Source: Agrobacterium vitis
GTDB lineage: Bacteria > Pseudomonadota > Alphaproteobacteria > Rhizobiales > Rhizobiaceae
Assembly: GCF_013426735.1 (NCBI RefSeq)
Contig: NZ_AP023274.1
Span: 345,072 to 409,071 of the forward strand
Length of the DNA stretch: 64,000 nucleotides
Reading direction: 5' to 3'
Part shown: positions 26,460 through 34,530 of the stretch, piece after piece
How positions within the stretch are numbered: the first letter of the stretch is position 1
Layout: each line of letters opens with the position of its first letter
Notes under the pieces: model-generated
Seen by the model: only the letters and a program-made list of their open reading frames with translations
The model's database searches: none
Told to the model about the DNA's origin: nothing
Translations under genes and position numbers: made by a program

Positions 26460-26765
26460 ATGACCTATGTTGTAACCGACCAATGCTCCGGATGCCGCTA
26501 TACGGAATGCGTGACTGTATGTCCCGTCGAGTGTTTTCATATCGATGAGGAAATGACCTATATCGATCCCGATAACTGCATCGATTGCGGTGGTTGTGCG
26601 CCTGTTTGCCCCGTCGGCGCCATTCATGCGTCCTATCTCCTGCCAGCCGACAAGCAAGAGTGGATTGAAATCAATCGTCGCCGCGCTGCAGAAACGCCGG
26701 TGGTCGCCAGTCGGCTGCCGCCCTTGCCAGGGGCTGAGGAGCGACGGCAGGCTCTGACATCATGA
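26460..26765 (+). CDS. 7Fe-type ferredoxin (FdxA-like)
   Basis: 101 residues. Two cluster-binding motifs are visible: the N-terminal CSGCRYTECVTVCPVECFH pattern, as in [3Fe-4S]/[4Fe-4S] ferredoxins of the FdxA type, and CIDCGGCAPVCPVGA. The C-terminal ~35 residues form the usual extension (EWIEINRRRAAETPVV). It is 72 nt behind the molybdoenzyme and its stop overlaps the ATG of the ferredoxin reductase (ATGA), so it is almost certainly the electron carrier between these two proteins. Confidence 0.9.
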   Translation: MTYVVTDQCSGCRYTECVTVCPVECFHIDEEMTYIDPDNCIDCGGCAPVCPVGAIHASYLLPADKQEWIEINRRRAAETPVVASRLPPLPGAEERRQALTS

Positions 26766-28117
26766 CCATCACAATTGCCGCCGCAGCGAAGGCTGCTTCG
26801 CCTTTCCGCATCGCCATTGTCGGTGCAGGCCCAAGCGGCTTCTACGCCGCCGAAGCTCTGTTGAGAGCGCCGATCAACATTCAAGTCGACATGTTCGAGC
26901 GGCTGCCGGTGCCCTATGGCCTGGTGCGGTTCGGCGTGGCGCCGGATCATCCGAAATTGAAACAGGTGACCGCCGTATTCGATCGTATTGCCAGCATGCC
27001 CGGCTTCCGCTTTGTCGGCGGGATCGACGTGGGGATCGACGTGACGATAGACACGCTGTTTGACTGCTATCATGCCGTCATTCTTGCGACGGGTGCTGCG
27101 TTAGGTCGAAAGATGGGTATTCCTGGCGAGAGCCTGCCGGGAAGCCACCAGGCTAGCGATTTCGTCGGCTGGTATAACGGTCACCCTGACTATCGCGATT
27201 GCTGCTTCGACCTCTCCGGTGAGCGTGCGGTGATTGTCGGACATGGAAATGTCGCTCTCGATATTGCCCGCATCCTGCTGAAGACGACCGACGAGTTGCG
27301 TCATAGCGACATCGCGGCCCATGCGCTGGAGGCCTTAGCCGAAAGCAAGATCCGCGAGGTGCAGGTCGTCGGGCGTCGTGGCCTGCTCGAAACGCGCTTT
27401 TCGGCCAAGGAATTGCAGGAGTTCAGCATGCTCTCGGACTGCGACCCCGTCCTTGATCCGGACGATCCGGTGCCGGATGTCGCCGCTTTGCCTGATGGCA
27501 TTGACGCTGAGAAAAGGGCAGCTGTCAGCATGCTGGCATCGTTCTCGACGCAGATCTCGGATCGGAAGCGGTGTTGCGTGTTCCGGTTCCATCTGCAGCC
27601 GCACGCTATCGAGGGAAGAGAGCGGGTTGAGCGGATGGTATTCAGCCGAGGCTCCAGCCTATCCGGCGATAGGTCTATGCCGGTTTCCATCGACTGCGGT
27701 CTCGTATTTTCCAGCATCGGCAGACGGTCTGCGCCCGTTCCGGGCGTTGCCTATGACGAGGCGAGGGGCGTTCATGCCAATGTAGCAGGACGAGGCCCTC
27801 ATCAAGCGACCTATGTTTGTGGGTGGAGCAAGCGCGGCCCACAAGGCACGATTGGTACCAACAGGGCATGCGCAGTCGAAACAGTGCAGCATGTTCTTGC
27901 CGATATTTCCAGCAATGATCATCGCGTGCTCGCGGATGCCGATGCCTTGATCGCAAGGCTGGCCGGTAAGCATGGTGTCCACATCGATTTCGCGTCGTGG
28001 CAGGCTATCGATGCTGCGGAATTGGAGCAAGGCCGTCTTGCTGGAAAGCCCCGAGAAAAATTTTTGTCTGTCGACCAGATGATTTCTGTCGTCACAAAGA
28101 GGCGCACAGCATGCTGA
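26762..28117 (+). CDS. ferredoxin-NADP(+) reductase, adrenodoxin-reductase type (FprA-like)
   Basis: 451 residues, typical for this class. The FAD loop is [15 protein letters not shown] (about 19-33), followed by the family-typical [23 protein letters not shown] stretch (in two parts); the NADP loop is [15 protein letters not shown] (about 159-173); the C-terminal part has [17 protein letters not shown], characteristic of adrenodoxin-reductase-like enzymes. It transfers electrons between NADPH and ferredoxin. The start overlaps the ferredoxin stop, and its stop overlaps the moaA start by 7 nt, which points to one translationally coupled unit. Confidence 0.9.
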   Translation: MTITIAAAAKAASPFRIAIVGAGPSGFYAAEALLRAPINIQVDMFERLPVPYGLVRFGVAPDHPKLKQVTAVFDRIASMPGFRFVGGIDVGIDVTIDTLFDCYHAVILATGAALGRKMGIPGESLPGSHQASDFVGWYNGHPDYRDCCFDLSGERAVIVGHGNVALDIARILLKTTDELRHSDIAAHALEALAESKIREVQVVGRRGLLETRFSAKELQEFSMLSDCDPVLDPDDPVPDVAALPDGIDAEKRAAVSMLASFSTQISDRKRCCVFRFHLQPHAIEGRERVERMVFSRGSSLSGDRSMPVSIDCGLVFSSIGRRSAPVPGVAYDEARGVHANVAGRGPHQATYVCGWSKRGPQGTIGTNRACAVETVQHVLADISSNDHRVLADADALIARLAGKHGVHIDFASWQAIDAAELEQGRLAGKPREKFLSVDQMISVVTKRRTAC

Positions 28118-28467
28118 CCCGCGGGACTGCCTTGCCTTCGTGTGGTCTGATCGACCGGTTCGGTCGCCGCGTAACTTATCTACGTCTTTCAGTGACCGAT
28201 CGTTGCGATCTACGCTGCATGTATTGCATGCCGGAAAACATGACATTCATGCCGAAGCGTGATGTGCTGTCGATTGATGAGCTGGAACGTCTTGCGGTTG
28301 CCTTCATCCGATCCGGCGTCACGCGGATCCGTCTCACGGGTGGTGAACCTCTCGTTCGTAAGGGTATCATCGACTTAATCCGCTCGTTGGGACGCAATTT
28401 GCAAGGCGGTCCGCTACAAGAACTGACATTGACGACGAACGGCACTCAGCTTGCTCTGATGATGTAA
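28111..28467 (+). pseudogene. moaA: GTP 3',8-cyclase MoaA, truncated after about 113 residues
   Basis: Radical-SAM enzyme of molybdenum-cofactor synthesis; a full MoaA is about 330-350 residues. The N-terminal third is unmistakable: [18 protein letters not shown] contains the CxxxCxxC site for the SAM-binding cluster, followed by [12 protein letters not shown] and [10 protein letters not shown]. After TQL the frame runs into a 91-93 bp palindromic element that supplies the final residues ALMM and the stop. The C-terminal GTP-binding cluster domain is missing, so it cannot be functional; a chromosomal copy elsewhere must serve the operon. Confidence 0.88.
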
Positions 28468-28543
28468 CCGCCCTCCGACGACCTCAATGTGCGAAGGTGG
28501 GTCTCCATGGGTCCACACAGGAGAGCGGTTACATCATCAGAGC
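28453..28543. repeat. palindromic 91-93 bp element, copy 1 (MITE-like)
   Basis: Ends are inverted repeats of 24-25 bp: GCTCTGATGATGTAACCGC at the left and GCGGTTACATCATCAGAGC at the right, one mismatch in the arm. The 43-nt centre (GACGACCTCAATGTGCGAAG to GGGTCCACACA) is identical to that of copy 2 at 45466-45558. It closes the truncated moaA frame with ALMM-stop. No coding capacity of its own. Nature unknown: a miniature inverted-repeat element or a recombination site. Confidence 0.75.
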
Positions 28544-28797
28544 CAGATAGATCGCCTTGTCAATCAAAGCTTGATATTTACGCCGAAGCAACGATCGCAT
28601 GCTGTGCTCGGTTAAGGCGACGCCACCTTTCTCAGATTGTAAATTAAGGCGACGCGACCCCGGATTTTACCGCCATAAAAGGGTGTTCATTGAAACGATA
28701 GAGAGAATTTTTCGCTTACATTTTATGCGACATTCGCCGCCGACTAAAAAATAGTCTTATGGTTGCTTGACAAAAAGTGCAGGGTTATGTGAACTTT
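28544..28797. other. intergenic stretch between the palindromic element and the LacI gene
   Basis: No gene recognised. A minus-strand frame without start (LLRRKYQALIDKAIYLALMM) runs into the palindromic element and, like moaA, ends ALMM-stop; it may be the tail of a lost gene. A TTGACA at 28767-28772 is a good -35 box for the LacI gene; the matching -10 is weak. Confidence 0.4.
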
Positions 28798-28824
28798 GTA
28801 AAGCGTTTTACTAAACCGCTTTAC
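28798..28824. promoter_or_regulatory. LacI-type operator(s) upstream of the LacI gene
   Basis: GTAAAGCG at 28798-28805 and CGCTTTAC at 28817-28824 are perfect mirror images; within them lie two overlapping LacI-style half-site pairs (GTAAAGCGTTTTAC and TAAACCGCTTTA, the latter with the central CG typical of LacI/PurR operators). The site ends 9 nt before the chosen LacI start and about 26 bp after a TTGACA box, so binding would block transcription of lacI and everything downstream. Confidence 0.65.
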
Positions 28825-28833
28825 AGGGTGGAT

Positions 28834-29853
28834 ATGGTCAAGGAACGGGTCACTGGGCTAAAGGATGTTGCCGCCGCCGCTGGCGTGTCGGTGACCACCG
28901 TGTCGCGCATGCTGAATGGCTCGCTTGATCTCCCCGGCGAGACGCGCAAGCGGATTGAAGACGCCATTGTCGCGCTCAAATATCAGCCAAATCCGCATGC
29001 AAGACGTCTCAGCCGTGGCCGCTCGGACACCATCGGTCTTGTGGTGCCGGATATTGCCAATCCGTTCTTTGCAACTCTGGTGGCCGCCGTTGAAGAGGAA
29101 GCGGATCTGCGCGGTTTGGCGCTGTCGCTCTATGCCACGCTAAATCGCCCGGGCCGCGAAATGGCATATCTCAGTCTGCTGGAGCGCAACCATGTGGATG
29201 GCCTGATCTTTATCACCAATCACCCTGACCAGGGTGAGCTGGCGGCGATCATCAATCGCACCGGAAAAGTGGTTGTGGTCGATGAAGACGTGCCGGATGC
29301 GACGGTGCCAAAGCTGTTTTGTGACAACCGGCAAGGCGGAGAACTGGCCGGGCAGCATCTGGCCGGTTTTGGCCATCGGCATGTTCTCTATATTGGCGGG
29401 CCGGATGTGATGATCAGCACCGAGCGCCGCTTTACCGGCTTTGAAGCCGCCATGCGCGCCAAGCACGGTGAGAATGCGGTGATTGAGCGCTATTGCGGCG
29501 ATTATACCGCAGAGTTTGGCAGGCAGGCGGCGCGGCGTTTTCTGGCGGGAAGCCGCGAGGCGACCGCAATTTTCGCCAGCTCTGACGAAATCGCCATCGG
29601 TGTCATTGAAGTGCTGCGAGCGGAAGGGATCTCCATTCCTGAGCAGATTTCCGTCATCGGCTTCGATGATGTTGGACCTTTGCATCTTTTTGCCCCGCCG
29701 TTGACGGCCATCCGTCAGCCGGTGCGGGGAATGGGAAGCCGCGCTCTTTCGCTGCTTCTCGATACGGATTGGCAACAGCCTGCGAAAGCATCGGAGGAAT
29801 TGCTGCCAGTGGAAATCGTCGTGCGGAACTCCGTTGCACCGCCTGCGAAATAA
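28834..29853 (+). CDS. LacI-family transcriptional repressor
   Basis: 339 residues from the ATG at 28834, which fits the family start (VTGLKDVAAAAGVSVTTVSR); the longer frame (28777) would translate through the operator. The N-terminal HTH and hinge helix are clear (NPHARRLSRGRSDTIGLVVP). The sugar-binding core (60-330) resembles periplasmic binding proteins, e.g. FFATLVAAVEEEADLRGLAL, VDGLIFITNHPDQ, SVIGFDDVGPLHLFAPPLTA. It precedes the transport/catabolic genes by 34 bp on the same strand and its promoter carries the palindromic operator, so it probably represses its own operon until the sugar or a metabolite binds. Confidence 0.92.
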   Translation: MVKERVTGLKDVAAAAGVSVTTVSRMLNGSLDLPGETRKRIEDAIVALKYQPNPHARRLSRGRSDTIGLVVPDIANPFFATLVAAVEEEADLRGLALSLYATLNRPGREMAYLSLLERNHVDGLIFITNHPDQGELAAIINRTGKVVVVDEDVPDATVPKLFCDNRQGGELAGQHLAGFGHRHVLYIGGPDVMISTERRFTGFEAAMRAKHGENAVIERYCGDYTAEFGRQAARRFLAGSREATAIFASSDEIAIGVIEVLRAEGISIPEQISVIGFDDVGPLHLFAPPLTAIRQPVRGMGSRALSLLLDTDWQQPAKASEELLPVEIVVRNSVAPPAK

Positions 29854-29887
29854 CAAAAGCAATGGGCAAATCTAACCAGAGGATGGA

Positions 29888-30847
29888 ATGATGACCCGGA
29901 CTTTCACACGTAGAACCATCAATGCAGCCTTGGCTGTCACGGCCCTCACCGGCCTTTGCCTGACGGCAGGAATTGCCAATGCCGCGCAAAAAACCTTTGC
30001 GCTGGTGCAGATCAATCAACAGGCACTGTTTTTCAACCAGATCAATCAGGGTGCACAGAAGGCCGCTGATGCGGCTGGCGCAAAACTGGTAATCTTCAAT
30101 GCCAACAATGACCCTGCGGCCCAAAACAGCGCCATCGAGACCTATATTCAGCAGAAGGTGGACGGCATTGCCGTTGTGGCCATCGACGTCAACGGCATTA
30201 TGCCAGCGGTCAAACAGGCAGCGGATGCAGGCATTCCGGTGGTCGCCATCGACAGCATTCTGCCTGCTGGCCCCCAGAAGGCACAGATCGGCGTCGATAA
30301 CGCCAAGGCGGGTGCCGATATTGGCAAATTCTTCGTCGATTACGTCAATAAGGACATGGGTGGCAAAGCCAAGCTGGGAGTTGTCGGCGCGTTGAACTCC
30401 TTCATCCAGAATATCCGCCAGAAGGGCTTCGAAGACACCATCAAGGGCGTCTCCGGCATCACGTCAGCAGGTGTGGTTGATGGCCAGAACGTCCAGGACA
30501 ATGCGCTGGCAGCGGCTGAAAACCTGATCACCGGCAACCCGGACATGACGGCGATCTATGCCACCGGCGAGCCCGCGCTGCTGGGTGCCGTTGCTGCCGT
30601 GCAAAGCCAGAGCAAGCAGGACAGCATCAAAGTGTTTGGCTGGGATCTGACCGCTCAGGCCATTGCCGGTATTGACGCCGGTTATGTTGCAGCCGTGATC
30701 CAGCAGGACCCGGCAGCCATGGGTGAAGCGGCTGTGAAAGCGCTGAAGACCATTGCTGACGGTGGCGCGGTTGAAAAGACCATTGCCGTGCCTGTCACCA
30801 TCGTCACCAAGGCCAATGTTGAGCCTTACCGGGCCGTGTTCAAATGA
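29888..30847 (+). CDS. periplasmic sugar-binding protein, RbsB/FrcB-type
   Basis: 319 residues. A Sec signal peptide (RRTINAALAVTALTGLCLTA then ANA-A cleavage) is followed by the two-lobe peripla_BP_4 fold: TFALVQINQQALFFNQINQG, KLVIFNANNDPAAQNSAIET, QQKVDGIAVVAIDVNG, GIPVVAIDS, and FGWDLTAQAIAGIDAGYVAA. The binding-site motif NANNDPAAQ is typical of ribose/fructose/galactose type ABC receptors. The AGAGGA site lies just upstream of ATGATG. It feeds the ATPase and permease encoded next, overlapping the ATPase gene by 4 nt. Confidence 0.92.
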   Translation: MMTRTFTRRTINAALAVTALTGLCLTAGIANAAQKTFALVQINQQALFFNQINQGAQKAADAAGAKLVIFNANNDPAAQNSAIETYIQQKVDGIAVVAIDVNGIMPAVKQAADAGIPVVAIDSILPAGPQKAQIGVDNAKAGADIGKFFVDYVNKDMGGKAKLGVVGALNSFIQNIRQKGFEDTIKGVSGITSAGVVDGQNVQDNALAAAENLITGNPDMTAIYATGEPALLGAVAAVQSQSKQDSIKVFGWDLTAQAIAGIDAGYVAAVIQQDPAAMGEAAVKALKTIADGGAVEKTIAVPVTIVTKANVEPYRAVFK

Positions 30848-31659
30848 TTTCCGGTGGACAGCTCCCAACCGCTGTCCCTGGAGCCGGGGGAGTTGATCTC
30901 CCCCGGCAACCCGGAGAAGGCGGTGCGCGTGAACCCCGGATTTCGCTTCGTGGTATCCGCAAAACCTTTGGCTCGCATCAGGCGCTGCGTGGTGTTGATC
31001 TCGATCTGTTTCCCGGCGAATGCTTGGGTCTGGTCGGCGACAATGCGGCAGGGAAATCAACGCTCACCAAAGTGATCTCCGGCACCTACATCCCCGATAA
31101 TGGCACCATAACGCTGGATGGCGAGGCGGTGCGGTTTTCCGGTCCCGCTGAGGCGCGTTCGCGCAATATCGAGATGGTATTTCAGGACTTGAGCCTGTGT
31201 GACCATATTGATGTGGTTGGCAACCTGTTTCTGGGCCGGGAATTGACCAAAGGCCCGTTTCTGGATCGCGCCCGGATGCTGGTGGAAGCCCGCAAGATGC
31301 TGGATGCGCTGGAAATCCGCATTCCGCGCCTCACTGCCAAGGTTGAGAAATTGTCGGGCGGCCAGCGGCAGGCAATTGCCATTGCCCGTGCGGCGTCGTT
31401 CAACCCCAAAGTGCTGATCATGGATGAGCCGACCTCGGCGCTGGCCGTGGCGGAAGTGGAAGCGGTGCTGGCACTGATCAACCGCGTCAAGGCTCGAGGC
31501 GTATCCGTGGTGTTGATCACCCATCGCCTGCAGGACCTGTTTCGCGTCTGCGACCGCATTGCTGTAATGTATGAGGGTACGAAAGTGGCCGAACGGCAGA
31601 TTGGCAGCACCAACCTTGAAGATCTGGTGAAATTGATCGTCGGGGGGGAAAGACATTGA
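30844..31659 (+). CDS. sugar ABC transporter ATP-binding protein (half-size, FrcA-like)
   Basis: 271 residues, a single ATPase domain, unlike the ~500-residue double-domain RbsA. Walker A is GDNAAGKST (about 67-75), the signature is LSGGQRQAIAIARAAS, Walker B is VLIMDEPTSAL and the switch histidine is VVLITHRLQD. The first ~30 residues (GGQLPTAVPGAGGVDLPRQP) are not part of the fold and may be a start-site artefact, but no better start with a ribosome site was seen. Its start overlaps the binding-protein stop (ATGA) and its stop overlaps the permease start. Cytoplasmic partner of the permease. Confidence 0.9.
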   Translation: MISGGQLPTAVPGAGGVDLPRQPGEGGAREPRISLRGIRKTFGSHQALRGVDLDLFPGECLGLVGDNAAGKSTLTKVISGTYIPDNGTITLDGEAVRFSGPAEARSRNIEMVFQDLSLCDHIDVVGNLFLGRELTKGPFLDRARMLVEARKMLDALEIRIPRLTAKVEKLSGGQRQAIAIARAASFNPKVLIMDEPTSALAVAEVEAVLALINRVKARGVSVVLITHRLQDLFRVCDRIAVMYEGTKVAERQIGSTNLEDLVKLIVGGERH

Positions 31660-32660
31660 CCGCCTATACTGAACGCGCCAAAGGCTCGCCCTTCGCAGAC
31701 TTTATCACCGAGAATGCCCAGGTTCTGTCGATTGCGATCTTCTTCTTCGCCTGCATGGTGTTTTTCTCGATCACGACCGATACGTTTCTCACACTGGGCA
31801 ATATTCTCAACGTGGTGCGACAAGCTGCTCCCATTCTGATTGTTGCGGTTGCCATGACACTGGTGATTGTTACCGGCGGCATCGATCTTTCCGTTGGCTC
31901 GCTGGTGGCGCTGATCAATGCAACGGTGGCGATTGTGCTGGCAACCGGCCTGTCATGGCCCTTGGCCGTGCTGCTGATGCTGGTGCTTGGTGGCGTGATC
32001 GGCCTGATCCAGGGGTGGTTCATTGCCTATCAGGGCATTCCGGCTTTTATTGTCACACTGGCGGGCCTGTCGATCTTGCGCGGTGTGGCGCTCTACATCA
32101 CGCAAGGCTATTCCATTCCGATCAATGAGGTGCCGGGCTTCTTCACGCTGGGTCGTGGCGAGTTCTTGAGCCTTCCGGTTCCGGCCCTGATAGCCATTGC
32201 CGTGACTGTGTTTGGGTTTGTGCTGGTCACTTCGACCAAATACGGACGTCAGGTGGTGGCCGTCGGCTCCAATCTGGAAGCCGCGCGCCGGGTGGGCATG
32301 CCCGCCAAGTGGATTGTCGCTTCCGTCTATCTGGTGTCGGGCGTGGCTTGCGCCCTTGCCGGATTGTTGATTGCCGCGCGTCTTGGCTCCGGCTCTTCCA
32401 ACGCCGCCGTCGGCTTTGAATTGCAGGTGATTGCTGCCGTGGTTCTGGGTGGCACGTCGCTGACGGGCGGGCGCGGCACGATGCTGGGAACGCTGCTGGG
32501 CACCATGACCATTGCGGTGATCGGCAACGGCCTGATCCTCATGCATATCTCGCCGTTTTTCACGCAGATTGTCACGGGTGCGATCATTCTGGTGGCGATC
32601 TGGCTGAACACCCGGATCTTTTCCGCAAACTTCCGCTTTGGCGCGGCGAAGAAGGGGTGA
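31656..32660 (+). CDS. sugar ABC transporter permease, RbsC/FrcC-type
   Basis: 334 residues with about eight to ten hydrophobic segments (e.g. VLSIAIFFFACMVFFSITT, LIVAVAMTLVIVTGGIDLSV, WPLAVLLMLVLGGVIGLIQG). The BPD_transp_2 signature is present (GGIDLSVGSLVAL and a later GLLIAARLGSGSSNAAVGFE, VVLGGTSLTGGRGT). The start codon is TTG at 31656, supported by a GGGGGG site 8 nt upstream and the 4-nt overlap with the ATPase gene. It forms the membrane channel of the three-component sugar importer. Confidence 0.9.
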   Translation: MTAYTERAKGSPFADFITENAQVLSIAIFFFACMVFFSITTDTFLTLGNILNVVRQAAPILIVAVAMTLVIVTGGIDLSVGSLVALINATVAIVLATGLSWPLAVLLMLVLGGVIGLIQGWFIAYQGIPAFIVTLAGLSILRGVALYITQGYSIPINEVPGFFTLGRGEFLSLPVPALIAIAVTVFGFVLVTSTKYGRQVVAVGSNLEAARRVGMPAKWIVASVYLVSGVACALAGLLIAARLGSGSSNAAVGFELQVIAAVVLGGTSLTGGRGTMLGTLLGTMTIAVIGNGLILMHISPFFTQIVTGAIILVAIWLNTRIFSANFRFGAAKKG

Positions 32661-32663
32661 GAT

Positions 32664-33731
32664 ATGACCCGTGAACTCTCTGAGGCTCATATCCGCTCCG
32701 GCAAAGTGATGACGGTGGCCGGCCCCATCGGCGTGGACGAGATGGGCGTAACCTTGATGCACGAGCATATCCTCAATGATTGCCGTTGCTGGTGGCATCA
32801 GCCCAAAACGCCTGATAGGCAATATCTGGCGGAAGGCTTTGTCTGTATGGAAATTCTGGGCGAATTGCGCCAGGACCCCTTCGTCAACAAGCACAATATC
32901 ACGCTGGATGATGAGCCTTTGGCGATCACCGAGCTGATGGATTTTGCCAAAGCGGGTGGCAAGACTGTGGTGGAGCCAACCTGTCAGGGCATTGGCCGAA
33001 ATCCTCTGGCGCTGCGCCGTATTGCCAAGGCCTCCGGGCTGAATATTGTGATGGGCGCAGGCTATTATCTGGCCTCATCCCACCCCGCCAAGGTGGCGGA
33101 GATGACGGTGGAGGCCATAGCCAATGAAATCGTGCAGGAAGCGCTGGTTGGCGTCGATGGCACCGATGTCAAAATCGGCCTGATTGGGGAAATTGGCGTC
33201 TCCTCTGATTTCACCGCTGAGGAAGAAAAGTCACTGCGGGCCGCAGCCCAGGCGCAGCTACGCACCGGCCTGCCGCTGATGGTGCATCTGCCGGGCTGGT
33301 ATCGGCTGGGTCACAAAGTGCTGGATATAGCTGCCGAAGAAGGGGCAGACCTGCGCCACACGGTGCTGTGCCACATGAACCCATCCCATGATGATCTGAC
33401 CTATCAAGACGAACTGGCCAGCCGGGGTGCCTTCATTGAATATGACATGATCGGCATGGATTTTTTCTACGCCGATCAGCAGGTGCAATGCCCCAGCGAT
33501 GAGGATGCCGCCCGCGCCATCGTCAAGCTGGTGGAGATGGGCCATCTCGACCGCATCCTGCTCTCCCATGATGTGTTTTTGAAGATGATGCTCAGCCGCT
33601 ATGGCGGCAATGGCTATGCCTATATTTTGCAGCATTTCTTGCCGCGCCTCCAGCGTCATGGCCTCGGTGCTGACGCTCTCACCACCCTCATGCGGGGCAA
33701 TCCCCGTTCGGTCTTTCAGGCTGCCGCCTGA
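32664..33731 (+). CDS. phosphotriesterase-family metal-dependent hydrolase (PLL-like lactonase)
   Basis: 355 residues. TIM-barrel amidohydrolase of the PTE/PHP family: MTVAGPIGVDEMGVTLMHEH gives the HxH metal pair, TVVEPTCQG supplies the bridging acidic residue position used by lactonase members (Glu rather than carboxylated Lys), MVHLPGW and VLCHMNPSHDD give the next histidines, and LLSHDVFLKMM the catalytic aspartate. Characterised relatives from rhizobia hydrolyse sugar-lactone phosphates. Three nt behind the permease, with a sugar kinase and other catabolic genes downstream, so lactone hydrolysis of an imported sugar or its phosphate is the best reading. Confidence 0.88.
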   Translation: MTRELSEAHIRSGKVMTVAGPIGVDEMGVTLMHEHILNDCRCWWHQPKTPDRQYLAEGFVCMEILGELRQDPFVNKHNITLDDEPLAITELMDFAKAGGKTVVEPTCQGIGRNPLALRRIAKASGLNIVMGAGYYLASSHPAKVAEMTVEAIANEIVQEALVGVDGTDVKIGLIGEIGVSSDFTAEEEKSLRAAAQAQLRTGLPLMVHLPGWYRLGHKVLDIAAEEGADLRHTVLCHMNPSHDDLTYQDELASRGAFIEYDMIGMDFFYADQQVQCPSDEDAARAIVKLVEMGHLDRILLSHDVFLKMMLSRYGGNGYAYILQHFLPRLQRHGLGADALTTLMRGNPRSVFQAAA

Positions 33732-33760
33732 GACCTGTTGCACAGATAAGGAACACAATC

Positions 33761-34525
33761 ATGACAAAGAAAATTCTCCTCGTGGGTGAAAGCTGGGTCA
33801 GCTCCGCCACCCATTACAAAGGTTTTGACCAATTCGGCAGCGTCACCTTTCATCTGGGCGCGGAGCCGCTGGTGAAAGCGCTGGAGGGCAGCGAATTTGA
33901 GCTGACCTATATGCCTGCCCATGAAGCCGTGGAAAAATTCCCCTTCGAGATGGCCGGTCTCGATGCCTATGATGTCATTATTCTCTCGGACATCGGGGCC
34001 AATTCCCTGCTGCTGCCGCCTGCTGTGTGGCTGCATTCCAAGACCGTTCCCAACCGCCTGAAGCTGATCAAGGCCTGGGTGGAAAAGGGCGGCAACCTGC
34101 TGATGGTTGGCGGCTATTTCTCGTTCCAGGGCATTGACGGCAAGGCCCGCTGGCGTCGCACGCCGGTGGAAGACGTGCTGCCCGTCACCTGCCTGCCCTA
34201 TGATGACCGGGTGGAAATTCCGGAAGGCTCCAGTGCCGATGTGATCAAGCCCGACCACCCAACAGTTGCCGGCTTGACCGGTGAATGGCCTTTGCTGCTC
34301 GGTGTCAACGAGGTTGAGGTGCGCGAGGGTGCGGAGGTCATCGTGCGTCTGCCGAAGGATCAGGGCAGCCATCCGCTACTGGTCACCGGCACGTTTGGCA
34401 AGGGTCGCACCGTGGCCTGGACCTCGGATATCGGCCCTCATTGGCTCTCGCCTGCGTTTTGTGAATGGGAAGGCTATGGCAAGCTGTGGAAGAACATTCT
34501 CGGCTGGATGACGCAAGCACGGTGA
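33761..34525 (+). CDS. glutamine-amidotransferase-like (class I GATase / DUF1355-type) cytoplasmic protein
   Basis: 254 residues. Begins KKILLVGESWVSSATHYKGF, then YDVIILSDIGANSLLLPPA, KAWVEKGGNLLMVGGYFSFQ and GTFGKGRTVAWTSDIGPHWL, the pattern of a small family of GATase1-like proteins found beside sugar and nucleoside catabolic genes. The nucleophile cysteine of true amidotransferases is not present at the expected elbow (GGYFSFQ), so catalysis of glutamine hydrolysis is unlikely. Role unknown; its place in the operon suggests an accessory enzyme or isomerase-like function in the same pathway. Convergent with the kinase gene, 5 nt apart. Confidence 0.7.
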   Translation: MTKKILLVGESWVSSATHYKGFDQFGSVTFHLGAEPLVKALEGSEFELTYMPAHEAVEKFPFEMAGLDAYDVIILSDIGANSLLLPPAVWLHSKTVPNRLKLIKAWVEKGGNLLMVGGYFSFQGIDGKARWRRTPVEDVLPVTCLPYDDRVEIPEGSSADVIKPDHPTVAGLTGEWPLLLGVNEVEVREGAEVIVRLPKDQGSHPLLVTGTFGKGRTVAWTSDIGPHWLSPAFCEWEGYGKLWKNILGWMTQAR

Positions 34526-34530
34526 TGCTT

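Noticed and set aside
31953..32894. 313-codon minus-strand open frame in the permease region
   Set aside because: Shadow of the membrane permease; rich in His/Arg/Gln as expected from antisense of hydrophobic codons.
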